64,000 bases of DNA from positions 26,603-90,602 of the forward strand of contig NZ_JAUSRF010000023.1 of NCBI RefSeq assembly GCF_030811685.1. The letters run 5' to 3'. Positions within the stretch are counted from its first letter, which is position 1; each line of letters opens with the position of its first letter. This DNA comes from Neorhizobium huautlense (GTDB lineage Bacteria > Pseudomonadota > Alphaproteobacteria > Rhizobiales > Rhizobiaceae). Below, piece by piece: positions 25,185 through 33,782 of this stretch. A program made the translations under genes and the position numbers. Below the pieces are notes generated by a model that was given only the letters and a program-made list of their open reading frames with translations, had not been told where the DNA came from and did not search any database.

Positions 25185-27605
25185 TTAGTGGGCGATGGTG
25201 GTGCCCGATTCTTCCGAACCTTCGACGGTGGCGATGACGGGCGTCTCGATGGAACCGTCCCATTCGATCGGCTCGGGCTGGCGAACCAGTGCGTGCTTGA
25301 TCACTTCACCCATGCGCGAGACCGGAATGATTTCCATGCCGTTCTTCACATTGTCCGGAATATCCGCCAGATCCTTGGCGTTTTCTTCCGGGATCAGCAC
25401 CTTCTTGATGCCGCCGCGAAGCGCTGCAAGCAGCTTTTCCTTGAGGCCGCCGATCGGAAGGACGCGACCACGCAGGGTGATTTCACCCGTCATGGCGACA
25501 TCCTTGGATACCGGAATGCCGGTCATGATCGAGACGATCGCCGTTGCCATGCCGACGCCGGCCGACGGGCCATCCTTCGGTGTGGCGCCTTCCGGCACGT
25601 GGACGTGGATGTCCGACTTGTCGAAACGCGGCGGCTCGATGCCGAAATCGACGGCGCGCGAACGGACATAGGATGCCGCTGCCGAAATCGATTCCTTCAT
25701 GACGTCCTTGAGGTTGCCGGTGACGGTCATGCGACCCTTGCCCGGCATCATCACGCCTTCGATCGTCAAGAGTTCGCCGCCGACTTCCGTCCAGGCGAGA
25801 CCGGTAACGACACCGACCTGATCCTCACCCTCGGCTTCGCCGTGGCGGAACCGCGGCACGCCGAGATAGTCCGAAATGTTTTCAGACGTCACGGCAACCG
25901 ACTTTGTCTTGCCCTTGATGATCTCGGTCACGGCCTTGCGGGCGAGCTTCATCAGCTCGCGCTCGAAGGAACGAACGCCGGCTTCGCGGGTGTATTGCTG
26001 GCTGATGGCCATCAGGGCATCGTCCGAAACCGAGAATTCGTTCGGCTGCAGGGCATGTTCCTTTATCGCCTTCGGCAGAAGGTGACGCTTGGCGATCTCG
26101 CGCTTTTCATCTTCCGTGTAACCGGCGATGCGGATGATCTCCATGCGGTCCATCAGCGGGCCCGGAATGTTGAGCGTGTTCGCCGTGGTGATGAACATCA
26201 CGTCGGACAGGTCGTATTCAACCTCCAGGTAATGGTCCATGAAGGTACCGTTCTGGGCCGGATCGAGCACTTCCAAGAGGGCTGACGATGGATCGCCACG
26301 GAAATCCGAACCCATCTTGTCGATTTCATCGAGCAGGAAGAGCGGGTTGGACTTCTTCGCCTTCTTCATCGACTGGATGACCTTGCCGGGCATCGAGCCG
26401 ATATAGGTGCGGCGGTGACCACGAATTTCGGCTTCGTCACGCACACCGCCGAGCGCCATGCGCACATATTCGCGGCCAGTCGCCTTGGCGATCGACTGGG
26501 CAAGCGAGGTCTTGCCGACGCCCGGAGGGCCGACGAGGCACAGGATCGGGCCCTTGATCTTGGTGGCGCGTGCCTGAACGGCCAGATATTCGACGATGCG
26601 TTCCTTGACCTTTTCGAGGCCGAAATGATCCAGTTCGAGGATCTGTTCGGCTGCGTTCAGGTCCGTCTTGATCTTCGACTTCTTGCCCCACGGAATGGTC
26701 AGCAGCCAATCCAGATAGTTCCGCACGACCGTGGCTTCGGCCGACATCGGGCTCATCTGACGCAGCTTCTTCAACTCGCCCTCGGCCTTTTCGCGGGCTT
26801 CCTTGGAAAGCTTGGTCTTGGCGATGCGCTCTTCCAGTTCGGCCATCTCGTCGCGGCCGTCTTCGCCGTCGCCGAGTTCCTTCTGGATCGCCTTCATCTG
26901 TTCGTTGAGGTAATATTCGCGCTGGGTCTTCTCCATCTGGCGCTTTACACGCGAGCGGATGCGCTTTTCGACCTGCAGGACGGAGATTTCGCCTTCCATG
27001 AAGCCAAGAGCCTTTTCAAGGCGCGTCTTGACGCTCACCGTTTCCAGCATTTCCTGCTTTTCGGTGATCTTGATGGAGAGGTGCGAGGCGACCGTATCGG
27101 CAAGCTTCGAATAGTCCTCGATCTGGCTGGCAGCGCCAACCACTTCCGGGGAGATCTTCTTGTTCAGCTTGACATAGTTTTCGAACTCGGAAACCACGGA
27201 GCGCGACAGAGCTTCGACCTCGACCGCGTCCTCTTCAGGCTCGGCCAGCGTCTCGGCATGGGCTTCGTAGAATTCTTCGCGATCGGTATATTCGCTGATC
27301 TTGGCGCGGGCGCGGCCTTCGACCAGAACCTTGACGGTGCCATCGGGCAGCTTCAAGAGCTGCAGGACATTGGCAACGGTGCCGATCTTGTAGATCGCGG
27401 CGGATTCCGGATCGTCGTCGCCGGCATTGATCTGGGTGGCAAGCATGATCTGCTTGTCGGAGCCCATGACTTCCTCGAGCGCGCGGATGGATTTCTCACG
27501 TCCGACGAACAGGGGAACGATCATATGCGGGAAGACCACGATATCGCGCAGCGGCAGGACCGGATAGGTCGCGGGGCTCTGTGCGTCAGACGTCGTATTC
27601 GTCAT
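25185..27605 (-). CDS. lon: ATP-dependent protease Lon
   Basis: An 806-residue AAA+ serine protease degrading misfolded and regulatory proteins; in rhizobia it also affects cell cycle and exopolysaccharide. It has an N-terminal LON substrate domain (about 10-210), a coiled region, Walker A GPPGVGKTSLAQSIAK near residue 357, Walker B LFLLDEIDKMGSDF and the proteolytic domain with the Ser in PKDGPSAGVGMATA (about 680) and the Lys in GGLKEKLLAALRGG. It starts MTNTTSDAQSPATYPVLPLR with AAAGGAA ahead. It sits between clpX and hup, all on the minus strand. Confidence 0.97.
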   Translation of the reverse strand: MTNTTSDAQSPATYPVLPLRDIVVFPHMIVPLFVGREKSIRALEEVMGSDKQIMLATQINAGDDDPESAAIYKIGTVANVLQLLKLPDGTVKVLVEGRARAKISEYTDREEFYEAHAETLAEPEEDAVEVEALSRSVVSEFENYVKLNKKISPEVVGAASQIEDYSKLADTVASHLSIKITEKQEMLETVSVKTRLEKALGFMEGEISVLQVEKRIRSRVKRQMEKTQREYYLNEQMKAIQKELGDGEDGRDEMAELEERIAKTKLSKEAREKAEGELKKLRQMSPMSAEATVVRNYLDWLLTIPWGKKSKIKTDLNAAEQILELDHFGLEKVKERIVEYLAVQARATKIKGPILCLVGPPGVGKTSLAQSIAKATGREYVRMALGGVRDEAEIRGHRRTYIGSMPGKVIQSMKKAKKSNPLFLLDEIDKMGSDFRGDPSSALLEVLDPAQNGTFMDHYLEVEYDLSDVMFITTANTLNIPGPLMDRMEIIRIAGYTEDEKREIAKRHLLPKAIKEHALQPNEFSVSDDALMAISQQYTREAGVRSFERELMKLARKAVTEIIKGKTKSVAVTSENISDYLGVPRFRHGEAEGEDQVGVVTGLAWTEVGGELLTIEGVMMPGKGRMTVTGNLKDVMKESISAAASYVRSRAVDFGIEPPRFDKSDIHVHVPEGATPKDGPSAGVGMATAIVSIMTGIPVSKDVAMTGEITLRGRVLPIGGLKEKLLAALRGGIKKVLIPEENAKDLADIPDNVKNGMEIIPVSRMGEVIKHALVRQPEPIEWDGSIETPVIATVEGSEESGTTIAH

Positions 27606-28016
27606 GTCATTTCCTTTCTCGTCCCGTTTCCGGGAGCATGCCTGAAAAGCAAATCACCAGGCATTTTGGTCTTGCCCAAAGTGGTAACCTACTAGGCTTT
27701 TTTCAAGCCATCCAGTCCGCGCATGACAAAACTGCGACAGTATTGGAACTGTTGCATGCGATGCTTACGTCAGACTGAAGGGGTCTGGTCAGTGTTCTCG
27801 AATGGATCACGGGCGGGGCCGGAGGGCGGCGCGTCCATTCGTTCGACCGCGACTGAGGGATAACCTGTCGGCGGTCTTGTTTCCGGTCATTTCGCCTGCC
27901 CGGCAATGCCGGCAAGGAAACGATCTGCCGCAACGCATACTCCAGACAAAAGCGCGGGCCTCGAAAACGGTTTCGGCGGAGAGGTTGCCCTCCCCGCCGA
28001 CAATTCTATCACGCCA
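27606..28016. other. clpX-lon intergenic region
   Basis: A 410-base gap. A GC hairpin follows clpX. About 100 bases before lon the minus strand reads GGCTTGAAAAAAGCC, whose CTTGAA could be a heat-shock (RpoH) -35, but no good -10 lies at the right distance, so the lon promoter is not resolved. No gene is supported. Confidence 0.45.
27974..27999 (-). terminator. Hairpin after clpX
   Basis: CGGCGGAGAGG (27974-27984) pairs with CCTCCCCGCCG (27989-27999) with one mismatch. The following U-run is weak (AAACCGTTTTCG). Confidence 0.4.
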
Positions 28017-29294
28017 TCAAGCGGAAACGTTGGCCTTCTCGTCCTGACGATCGGCATAGATGTACAGCGGACGGGCATTGCCCTTCACCACATCATCCGA
28101 GATCACGACTTCACGAACGCCTTCGAGTGTCGGCAGTTCGAACATCGTGTCGAGCAGGATCTTTTCCATGATCGAGCGCAGGCCACGGGCACCGGTCTTG
28201 CGCACGATCGCCTTGCGGGCGATTTCGCGCAGCGCGTCCTCATGGAAGGTCAGTTCGACGTCTTCCATTTCGAACAGGCGCTGGTACTGCTTGACCAGAG
28301 CGTTCTTCGGCTCCGACAGGATCTGGATCAGCGCATCTTCATCGAGATCCTCGAGCGTTGCCAGAACCGGCAGACGACCGATGAATTCCGGGATGAGGCC
28401 GAACTTGACGAGATCTTCCGGCTCCAGTTCGCGCAGAACCTCGCCGACACGACGGTCGTCCGGTGCAGCAACGCTTGCGCCAAAACCGATCGAGGTCTTT
28501 TCGCCGCGGGCAGAAATGATCTTGTCCAGACCGGCAAAGGCACCGCCGCAGATGAACAGGATGTTCGTCGTGTCGACCTGCAGGAATTCCTGCTGCGGAT
28601 GCTTGCGGCCACCCTGCGGCGGAACCGAGGCAACCGTGCCTTCCATGATTTTCAGAAGCGCCTGCTGCACGCCTTCGCCCGACACGTCGCGGGTGATCGA
28701 CGGGTTGTCGGACTTGCGGGAGATCTTGTCGACTTCGTCGATGTAGACGATGCCGCGCTGGGCGCGCTCGACATTGTAATCCGCAGCCTGAAGCAGCTTC
28801 AGGATGATGTTTTCGACGTCTTCACCCACATAACCGGCTTCGGTCAGCGTGGTGGCGTCCGCCATGGTGAAGGGAACATCGATGATGCGGGCGAGCGTCT
28901 GGGCAAGATAGGTCTTGCCGCAGCCGGTCGGGCCGACCAGCATGATGTTCGACTTCGCCAGTTCGATCTCGTTGTTCTTCGAGGCGTGCGCGAGACGCTT
29001 GTAGTGGTTGTGCACCGCTACAGAGAGAATCTTTTTCGCCTGCTTCTGGCCGATGACGTATTCGTCGAGAACCTCGATGATGTCCTGGGGCGTGGGAACG
29101 CCTTCGCGGGACTTGTTCAGCGAGCTCTTGTTCTCTTCGCGAATGATGTCCATGCACAGTTCGACGCATTCATCGCAGATGAATACGGTCGGTCCTGCAA
29201 TAAGCTTGCGGACCTCGTGCTGGCTCTTTCCGCAGAAGGAGCAGTACAGGGTATTCTTGGAGTCGCTGCCGTTGCCGCCGCTGACCTTGCTCAT
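28017..29294 (-). CDS. clpX: ATP-dependent Clp protease ATP-binding subunit ClpX
   Basis: AAA+ unfoldase that feeds substrates to ClpP. The 425-residue protein starts MSKVSGGNGSDSKNTLYCSF. The zinc-binding domain uses Cys18, Cys21, Cys40 and Cys43. Walker A is LVGPTGCGKTYLAQTLA, Walker B GIVYIDEVDKISRK and the ClpP-docking IGF loop is visible in KTSIGFGASV. The frame reaches further upstream, but this ATG gives the standard length. It lies 290 bases downstream of clpP, so a separate promoter is possible. Confidence 0.97.
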   Translation of the reverse strand: MSKVSGGNGSDSKNTLYCSFCGKSQHEVRKLIAGPTVFICDECVELCMDIIREENKSSLNKSREGVPTPQDIIEVLDEYVIGQKQAKKILSVAVHNHYKRLAHASKNNEIELAKSNIMLVGPTGCGKTYLAQTLARIIDVPFTMADATTLTEAGYVGEDVENIILKLLQAADYNVERAQRGIVYIDEVDKISRKSDNPSITRDVSGEGVQQALLKIMEGTVASVPPQGGRKHPQQEFLQVDTTNILFICGGAFAGLDKIISARGEKTSIGFGASVAAPDDRRVGEVLRELEPEDLVKFGLIPEFIGRLPVLATLEDLDEDALIQILSEPKNALVKQYQRLFEMEDVELTFHEDALREIARKAIVRKTGARGLRSIMEKILLDTMFELPTLEGVREVVISDDVVKGNARPLYIYADRQDEKANVSA

Positions 29295-29584
29295 ATCACT
29301 TTCCTTCCAGCACCGCCGCCCAGACCGTTTCAACACGCGGGCAGACACTTACATCGCCGGCCGGCCGGCCTCCCTATCGGAGGCCAAGCCCGCTTGAACC
29401 TTCAAGGGGTACTCTACCGGGCCGGACGACAGTCCTTCACCGGTGGCAACGAAACCCCTTCCAGACCGAATGCTATGTCATAAGAATTCAACACAGCCTT
29501 AATATGGACTATTAGTTTGTTCCTGACCAGATTAAACCCCTTTTCGGTCACAACGGGGTGAGGCCTGGCCAGGAATTCGGCCAC

Positions 29585-30217
29585 TTATGCGGCCGGAGCA
29601 CCTTCGACGTCCTGACGCGAGGTCAGGATCTTGTCGACCACGCCCCAGGCCTGCGCCTCGTCGGCATCCATGAAGTGGTCGCGGTCGAGGGTCTTTTCGA
29701 CTTCCTCGTAAGTGCGGCCGGTATGCTTCACGTAAACCTCGTTGAGGCGCTTTTTCATCTTCAATATGTCACGAGCATGACGCTCGATATCCGACGCCTG
29801 GCCCTGGAAACCGCCCGAAGGCTGGTGAACCATGATGCGCGAGTTCGGCATGGCGAAACGCATGCCCTTTTCACCGGCGCAAAGGAGAAGCGAGCCCATG
29901 GAGGCTGCCTGGCCGATGCACAGCGTCGAAACGGCCGGCTTGATGAACTGCATCGTGTCGTAGATCGACATGCCGGCGGTCACGACACCACCCGGCGAAT
30001 TGATGTAGAGCGCGATTTCCTTCTTCGGATTTTCAGCCTCGAGGAAAAGCAGCTGGGCGCAGACGAGCGACGCCATCTGATCCTCCACCGGACCGGTGAC
30101 GAAGATGATGCGTTCCTTCAGGAGGCGCGAAAAGATGTCGTAGGAGCGCTCACCGCGGTTGGTCTGCTCGACGACCATAGGCACCAGGGCCATTGCGGTA
30201 TCAACTGGATTTCTCAT
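29585..30217 (-). CDS. clpP: ATP-dependent Clp protease proteolytic subunit
   Basis: A 210-residue serine protease forming the tetradecameric chamber used by ClpX and ClpA. The catalytic triad is visible: Ser106 (GQAASMGSLLL), His131 (MVHQPSGGFQGQ) and Asp180 (DRDHFMDADEA). It begins MRNPVDTAMALVPMVVEQTN, where the first residues form a short propeptide; start sites at residues 1 or 9 are both seen in relatives. A heat-shock-type promoter lies about 70 bases upstream. A weak hairpin (29536-29559) follows. Confidence 0.97.
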   Translation of the reverse strand: MRNPVDTAMALVPMVVEQTNRGERSYDIFSRLLKERIIFVTGPVEDQMASLVCAQLLFLEAENPKKEIALYINSPGGVVTAGMSIYDTMQFIKPAVSTLCIGQAASMGSLLLCAGEKGMRFAMPNSRIMVHQPSGGFQGQASDIERHARDILKMKKRLNEVYVKHTGRTYEEVEKTLDRDHFMDADEAQAWGVVDKILTSRQDVEGAPAA

Positions 30218-30620
30218 GTCCGTCCTTTGTCAAATGCCTTGCCGTAGGCAGCATGCGCCCCGGAATCATTGGAATGGTCAATCCCTACATAGAGTGTCAA
30301 CGCCTGTCACTTCAAGACGGAGACCCCGATATCCTTAACCTGAAACCGTTGTTAGAGGCCGGTGCTAAACATTTTCCTACATGTGGAAAGGCGTGAATGG
30401 CGCAGCATCGGAGCCTGCACAGGTTTTCGCGGAAACATGGTAAAGCAAAGATGAACCGGCTATCAGGCAAGGTATAGCTTAAGTTTCCAGCATCATCCTC
30501 TTTAAAGCGAGGATTCTCTCGATGGCGACAGCGCCAGGAGCCGCGCGCAATCCCGGCAAACACCACCCCTTGCCCTTGCCTTCACAAGACCCAAATCCCC
30601 TTGAGAGATGGAGGGACGCC
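30218..30620. other. clpP-ggt divergent intergenic region
   Basis: About 400 bases between divergent genes. It contains the heat-shock-like promoter for clpP. On the ggt side I see only the ribosome site GGAGGG five bases before the ATG and no clear promoter. No coding frame is supported. Confidence 0.5.
30287..30316 (-). promoter_or_regulatory. Candidate RpoH (heat-shock) promoter of clpP
   Basis: CTTGAAG (30316-30310), a 15-base spacer, then CTCTATGT (30294-30287), matching the sigma-32 pattern CTTGAAA-N13-15-CCCCATNT at most positions. It lies 70 bases before the start codon. Confidence 0.5.
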
Positions 30621-32381
30621 ATGCGGATTTTCAACAGGTTCATTCTTGCCACCCTGCTGGCAACCGGCACAGCCGGCGGCGCCTTGGCACAGCAGGCCTC
30701 CGACACGGTGGCGCCCGAACGGGCAACCGGGACGACGAAAGCCAAACGAGTCGAGGCCAAAAACTTCATGGTGGCGGCCGCCAATCCGCTGGCAGCGCAA
30801 GCCGGGCGGGACGTGATCGCCAAGGGCGGCAATGCCATCGACGCGATGGTGGCAGTTCAAACCGTGCTGGGATTGGTCGAGCCGCAGAGTTCCGGTCTCG
30901 GTGGCGGAGCGTTTCTCGTCTATTACGATGCCGCTTCGAAAAAGCTCACCACCTTCGACGGCCGCGAGAAGGCGCCGATGCAGGCAACACCAAAACTGTT
31001 TCTCGACGAGCAGGGCCAGCCGCTGAAATTCATGGATGCCGTCGTGGGCGGCCGGTCGGTCGGCACGCCGGGCACCGTGCGCCTGCTGGAAGATGTTCAC
31101 AAGCGTTATGGCAAGGCCGAATGGGCAGGATTGTTTGCCTCAGCCGAAAAGCTGGCGACGGACGGTTTTGAAGTGTCGCCGCGACTGGCCTCGCTGATTG
31201 CGACCGAAGGCGACAAGCTGAAGAAGTATGAAGGCCCCCGCAATTACTTTTTCGACCAATCCGGCGCACCGCTGAAGGCCGGCACGGTTCTCAAGAATCC
31301 TGCCTATGCCGAAACCCTATCCGCCATCGCCAAGGGCGGCGCCGACGCTTTCTACAAGGGGCCGATCGCCGAGGCGATCGTCAAAACGGTGCGCGAGGCG
31401 GCTGACAATCCCGGTGTCCTCTCGCTTGCCGACTTCGAGAATTATGGCATCAAGGAACGCGCCCCCGTCTGCCTCACCTACCGCGCGCTCGATGTCTGCG
31501 GCATGGGACCGCCCTCTTCCGGCGGCGTGGCGATCGGCCAGATGCTGGGCATGATGGAAAATTTCGACCTGAAAGGTTTTGGGCCGGACAATGTCGAGAG
31601 CTGGCGTATCCTCGGCGATGCCCAGCGCCTCGCCTTCGCCGACCGCGAACGTTATGTCGCCGACACTGATTTCGTGCCGCTGCCGATCAAGGGCCTGATC
31701 GACAAGAATTATCTGGGTGAACGCGCCAAACTGCTCGATAGTGACAAAGCCTTGACCAAGGACGCAGTCAAAGCCGGCGAACCGCAATGGGATCATGCGC
31801 TTCTGTTCGGCCGTGATGCGGCGCTTGAACTTCCGTCCACCAGCCATTTCGTCATCGTCGATAAAGAGGGCAACGTCCTTTCGATGACGACGACGATCGA
31901 AAACGGTTTTGGCGCGCGGCTGATGACCAACGGCTTTCTGCTCAACAACGAGTTGACCGACTTTTCCTTCAAGACGCATGACAACGGCCTACCCGTCGCC
32001 AACCGCGTCGAACCTGGCAAACGGCCGCGCTCGTCGATGGCACCGACCATCGTGATGAAGGACGGCAAGCCTCTGCTCGCCATCGGCTCGCCAGGCGGCA
32101 GCCAGATCATCGGTTATGTGGCACAGGCACTGGTCGCCTATATCGACTGGGGCATGCCGGTCGAACAGATCGTCGCGCAGCCACATTTGATCAACCGTTT
32201 CGGCACCTACGATATCGAGGCCGGCACCACGGCGGAAAAGTTTGCCGAGCCGCTGAAGGCGCTGGGTTACGAGGTGAAGGCGGGCGAAATGAATTCCGGC
32301 CTGCATGCGATCGAGATCACCGAGGGCGGGCTTGTTGGCAGTGCCGATCCGCGCCGCGAAGGCGTGGCCGTCGGGGAATGA
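30621..32381 (+). CDS. ggt: Gamma-glutamyltransferase, periplasmic
   Basis: Transfers or hydrolyses the gamma-glutamyl group of glutathione and related peptides. The 586-residue precursor has a signal peptide (residues 1-23, ending GGALA before QQ). Autoprocessing should occur before Thr407 (ELPSTSHFVIVD), giving large and small subunits. Other family blocks are SSGLGGGAFLVYYD, the active-site GFLLNNELTDFSF region, and the oxyanion pair in KRPRSSMAPTIV. The start is set by GGAGGG and the signal sequence. It is a single gene, divergent from clpP. Confidence 0.95.
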   Translation: MRIFNRFILATLLATGTAGGALAQQASDTVAPERATGTTKAKRVEAKNFMVAAANPLAAQAGRDVIAKGGNAIDAMVAVQTVLGLVEPQSSGLGGGAFLVYYDAASKKLTTFDGREKAPMQATPKLFLDEQGQPLKFMDAVVGGRSVGTPGTVRLLEDVHKRYGKAEWAGLFASAEKLATDGFEVSPRLASLIATEGDKLKKYEGPRNYFFDQSGAPLKAGTVLKNPAYAETLSAIAKGGADAFYKGPIAEAIVKTVREAADNPGVLSLADFENYGIKERAPVCLTYRALDVCGMGPPSSGGVAIGQMLGMMENFDLKGFGPDNVESWRILGDAQRLAFADRERYVADTDFVPLPIKGLIDKNYLGERAKLLDSDKALTKDAVKAGEPQWDHALLFGRDAALELPSTSHFVIVDKEGNVLSMTTTIENGFGARLMTNGFLLNNELTDFSFKTHDNGLPVANRVEPGKRPRSSMAPTIVMKDGKPLLAIGSPGGSQIIGYVAQALVAYIDWGMPVEQIVAQPHLINRFGTYDIEAGTTAEKFAEPLKALGYEVKAGEMNSGLHAIEITEGGLVGSADPRREGVAVGE

Positions 32382-32411
32382 GGTTCACTCCCCGACGTTA
32401 CTGCGATCAGA

Positions 32412-32723
32412 TCACATCCAGCCGCGGCCATCGCCGCCTTCGGCCTGGCAGCCGTAAGGCGGCAGGACATTGCCGAACGTGGCATGCAGCTTGTCGCAGC
32501 CCCATTTGCGGACCGGCAGCGGCATGTTGCTGTTCAGCGTGATGCCCACTTCGTCATAGGGGCTGTCGGTATTGCTGACATAGGTGTGCCAACGGAAACC
32601 GAAGAAACCGACAAAAGCGATGATGATGATCAGGAGCATTCGCAGCAGGCGCATGACGGGGTCCGGGTTGTTTTCGATGCGCGCGGTGTAACGCGACAGG
32701 TCGCCTCCCGACACCCCTTGCAT
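32412..32723 (-). CDS. Small inner-membrane protein, 103 aa
   Basis: No family recognised. There is one membrane segment (LLRMLLIIIIAFVGFFGF, about residues 25-45) and a short polar domain with two cysteines (KWGCDKLHATF and PPYGCQAEGG). The ATG at 32723 follows GGGGA by 6 bases, so it is preferred to the ATG at 32738. It lies 22 bases downstream of the cupin gene and probably forms one unit with it and the TetR regulator. Confidence 0.65.
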   Translation of the reverse strand: MQGVSGGDLSRYTARIENNPDPVMRLLRMLLIIIIAFVGFFGFRWHTYVSNTDSPYDEVGITLNSNMPLPVRKWGCDKLHATFGNVLPPYGCQAEGGDGRGWM

Positions 32724-32745
32724 GAACTTTCCCCACATTGGGTTT

Positions 32746-33099
32746 TCACACCCGGATCACATAATCCTTGCGAGTCGTTTCAACGACTTCCCAGCTTCCC
32801 TTGAAGCCGGGTCTCAACACCATGCTGTCGCCGGCACGCAGATGCACCGGCTCACCGCCCTCTTCCGTCAGGATCGAATGGCCCGCAAGAATATGGAAAT
32901 ATTCCCACTCGTCGTAGATGATCCGCCATTTGCCCGGCGTCGCCTCCCATACACCCGCGTAAAGCCCGCCATCGGCCTCCTCGATATTCCATGTTCGGAA
33001 AACCGGATTGCCGGAGATCAGACGGTCGGCAGCGGGAGCGCCCTCCTCCGGTTCGACGGCAGACAGATCGAAGGTCGTGAATTTTGCCGATGCGGTCAT
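32746..33099 (-). CDS. Cupin-domain protein (DUF861/ureidoglycine-type cupin)
   Basis: A 117-residue single-domain beta-barrel. Typical strands are visible: GLYAGVWEATPGKWRIIYDE, YFHILAGHSILTEEGGEPVH and LRAGDSMVLRPGFKGSWEVV. Only some cupin metal ligands are present (a His in YFHIL and Glu in the preceding strand), so metal-dependent catalysis is uncertain. The start codon overlaps the upstream TetR-type gene as ATGA, implying co-translation, so the cupin is probably under the same autoregulated promoter. Confidence 0.85.
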   Translation of the reverse strand: MTASAKFTTFDLSAVEPEEGAPAADRLISGNPVFRTWNIEEADGGLYAGVWEATPGKWRIIYDEWEYFHILAGHSILTEEGGEPVHLRAGDSMVLRPGFKGSWEVVETTRKDYVIRV

Positions 33100-33698
33100 G
33101 GCTGCGTCTCCTGAAGTTCATGGGCAAGCTGGCGCGACGCAATATCGGCGATGCGCAACAAGCGTGTGGCGGAAAGACCATTGCGGGCGCTGGCGGACAG
33201 GCCGGACAAGGTCGCCATCACGTAATCGGTGACCATCTCGGCCTGTTGCGGGGTCCGGCGGCTGACCCCTGCGAAAATCGTGTCATGGGTCAGATCCAGC
33301 AGGCGCCGCGCCTGAAGGCAGGCTTCGGCATCGACACCGCCGCGCGCGCCTTCGATGACCATGCAGCCCGTGCCATTGCCCGCACCATAATTGGTCGCAG
33401 CTTCTTGCAGCAGACGCCGCACGCCTTGAGAAAGCGGAACGCCCGCAGCGAACGGCCCTACCAGATCAATGCCTTCCAGTTCCGCATAACGCTGCAAAAC
33501 CTGACCATACAGCGCCGACTTGCTGCCAAAGGCAGAATAGAAGCTCGGTGGATTGATGCCGATCGCATCCGTTAGGTCGGCGATGCTGAGCGCGTCATAA
33601 CCCTTTTCACGGAACAACACTTGCGCCTTGGCAAGCGCGTCTTCCATGTCGAATGCGCGCGGCCTGCCACGCGCCTTCAATATTTTTGTAGTGCACAT
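33096..33698 (-). CDS. bdcR: TetR-family regulator, BdcR-like
   Basis: A 200-residue repressor. The N-terminal helix-turn-helix region reads LSIADLTDAIGINPPSFYSA, close to E. coli BdcR, and the C-terminal ligand domain contains GTGCMVIEGARGG as in that protein. It is divergent from a BdcA-like reductase, as in E. coli, which supports the name. Start MCTTKILKARGRPRAFD at 33698 lies inside one of two matching operator sites; ATG 33710 is an alternative. It is co-translated with the cupin gene. It probably represses both directions. Confidence 0.85.
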   Translation of the reverse strand: MCTTKILKARGRPRAFDMEDALAKAQVLFREKGYDALSIADLTDAIGINPPSFYSAFGSKSALYGQVLQRYAELEGIDLVGPFAAGVPLSQGVRRLLQEAATNYGAGNGTGCMVIEGARGGVDAEACLQARRLLDLTHDTIFAGVSRRTPQQAEMVTDYVMATLSGLSASARNGLSATRLLRIADIASRQLAHELQETQP

Positions 33699-33702
33699 TA
33701 CA
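33687..33702. promoter_or_regulatory. Operator copy 1 (TGTAGT-N4-ATTACA), bdcR side
   Basis: TGTAGT, GCAC, ATTACA, within a larger near-palindrome TTTTGTA...TACAAAA (33684-33705). It overlaps the bdcR start region, suiting autorepression. Confidence 0.6.
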
Positions 33703-33734
33703 AAATCCATTGACGAAAATCTGTCCACCAATTA

Positions 33735-33750
33735 TGTAGTCATCATTACA
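33735..33750. promoter_or_regulatory. Operator copy 2 (TGTAGT-N4-ATTACA), bdcA side
   Basis: TGTAGT, CATC, ATTACA; the same half-sites and spacing as copy 1, 48 bases away centre to centre. It lies 33 bases before the bdcA start. Confidence 0.6.
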
Positions 33751-33782
33751 TTAATTCTCAACCCTGAACATGGAGCAGTGCA

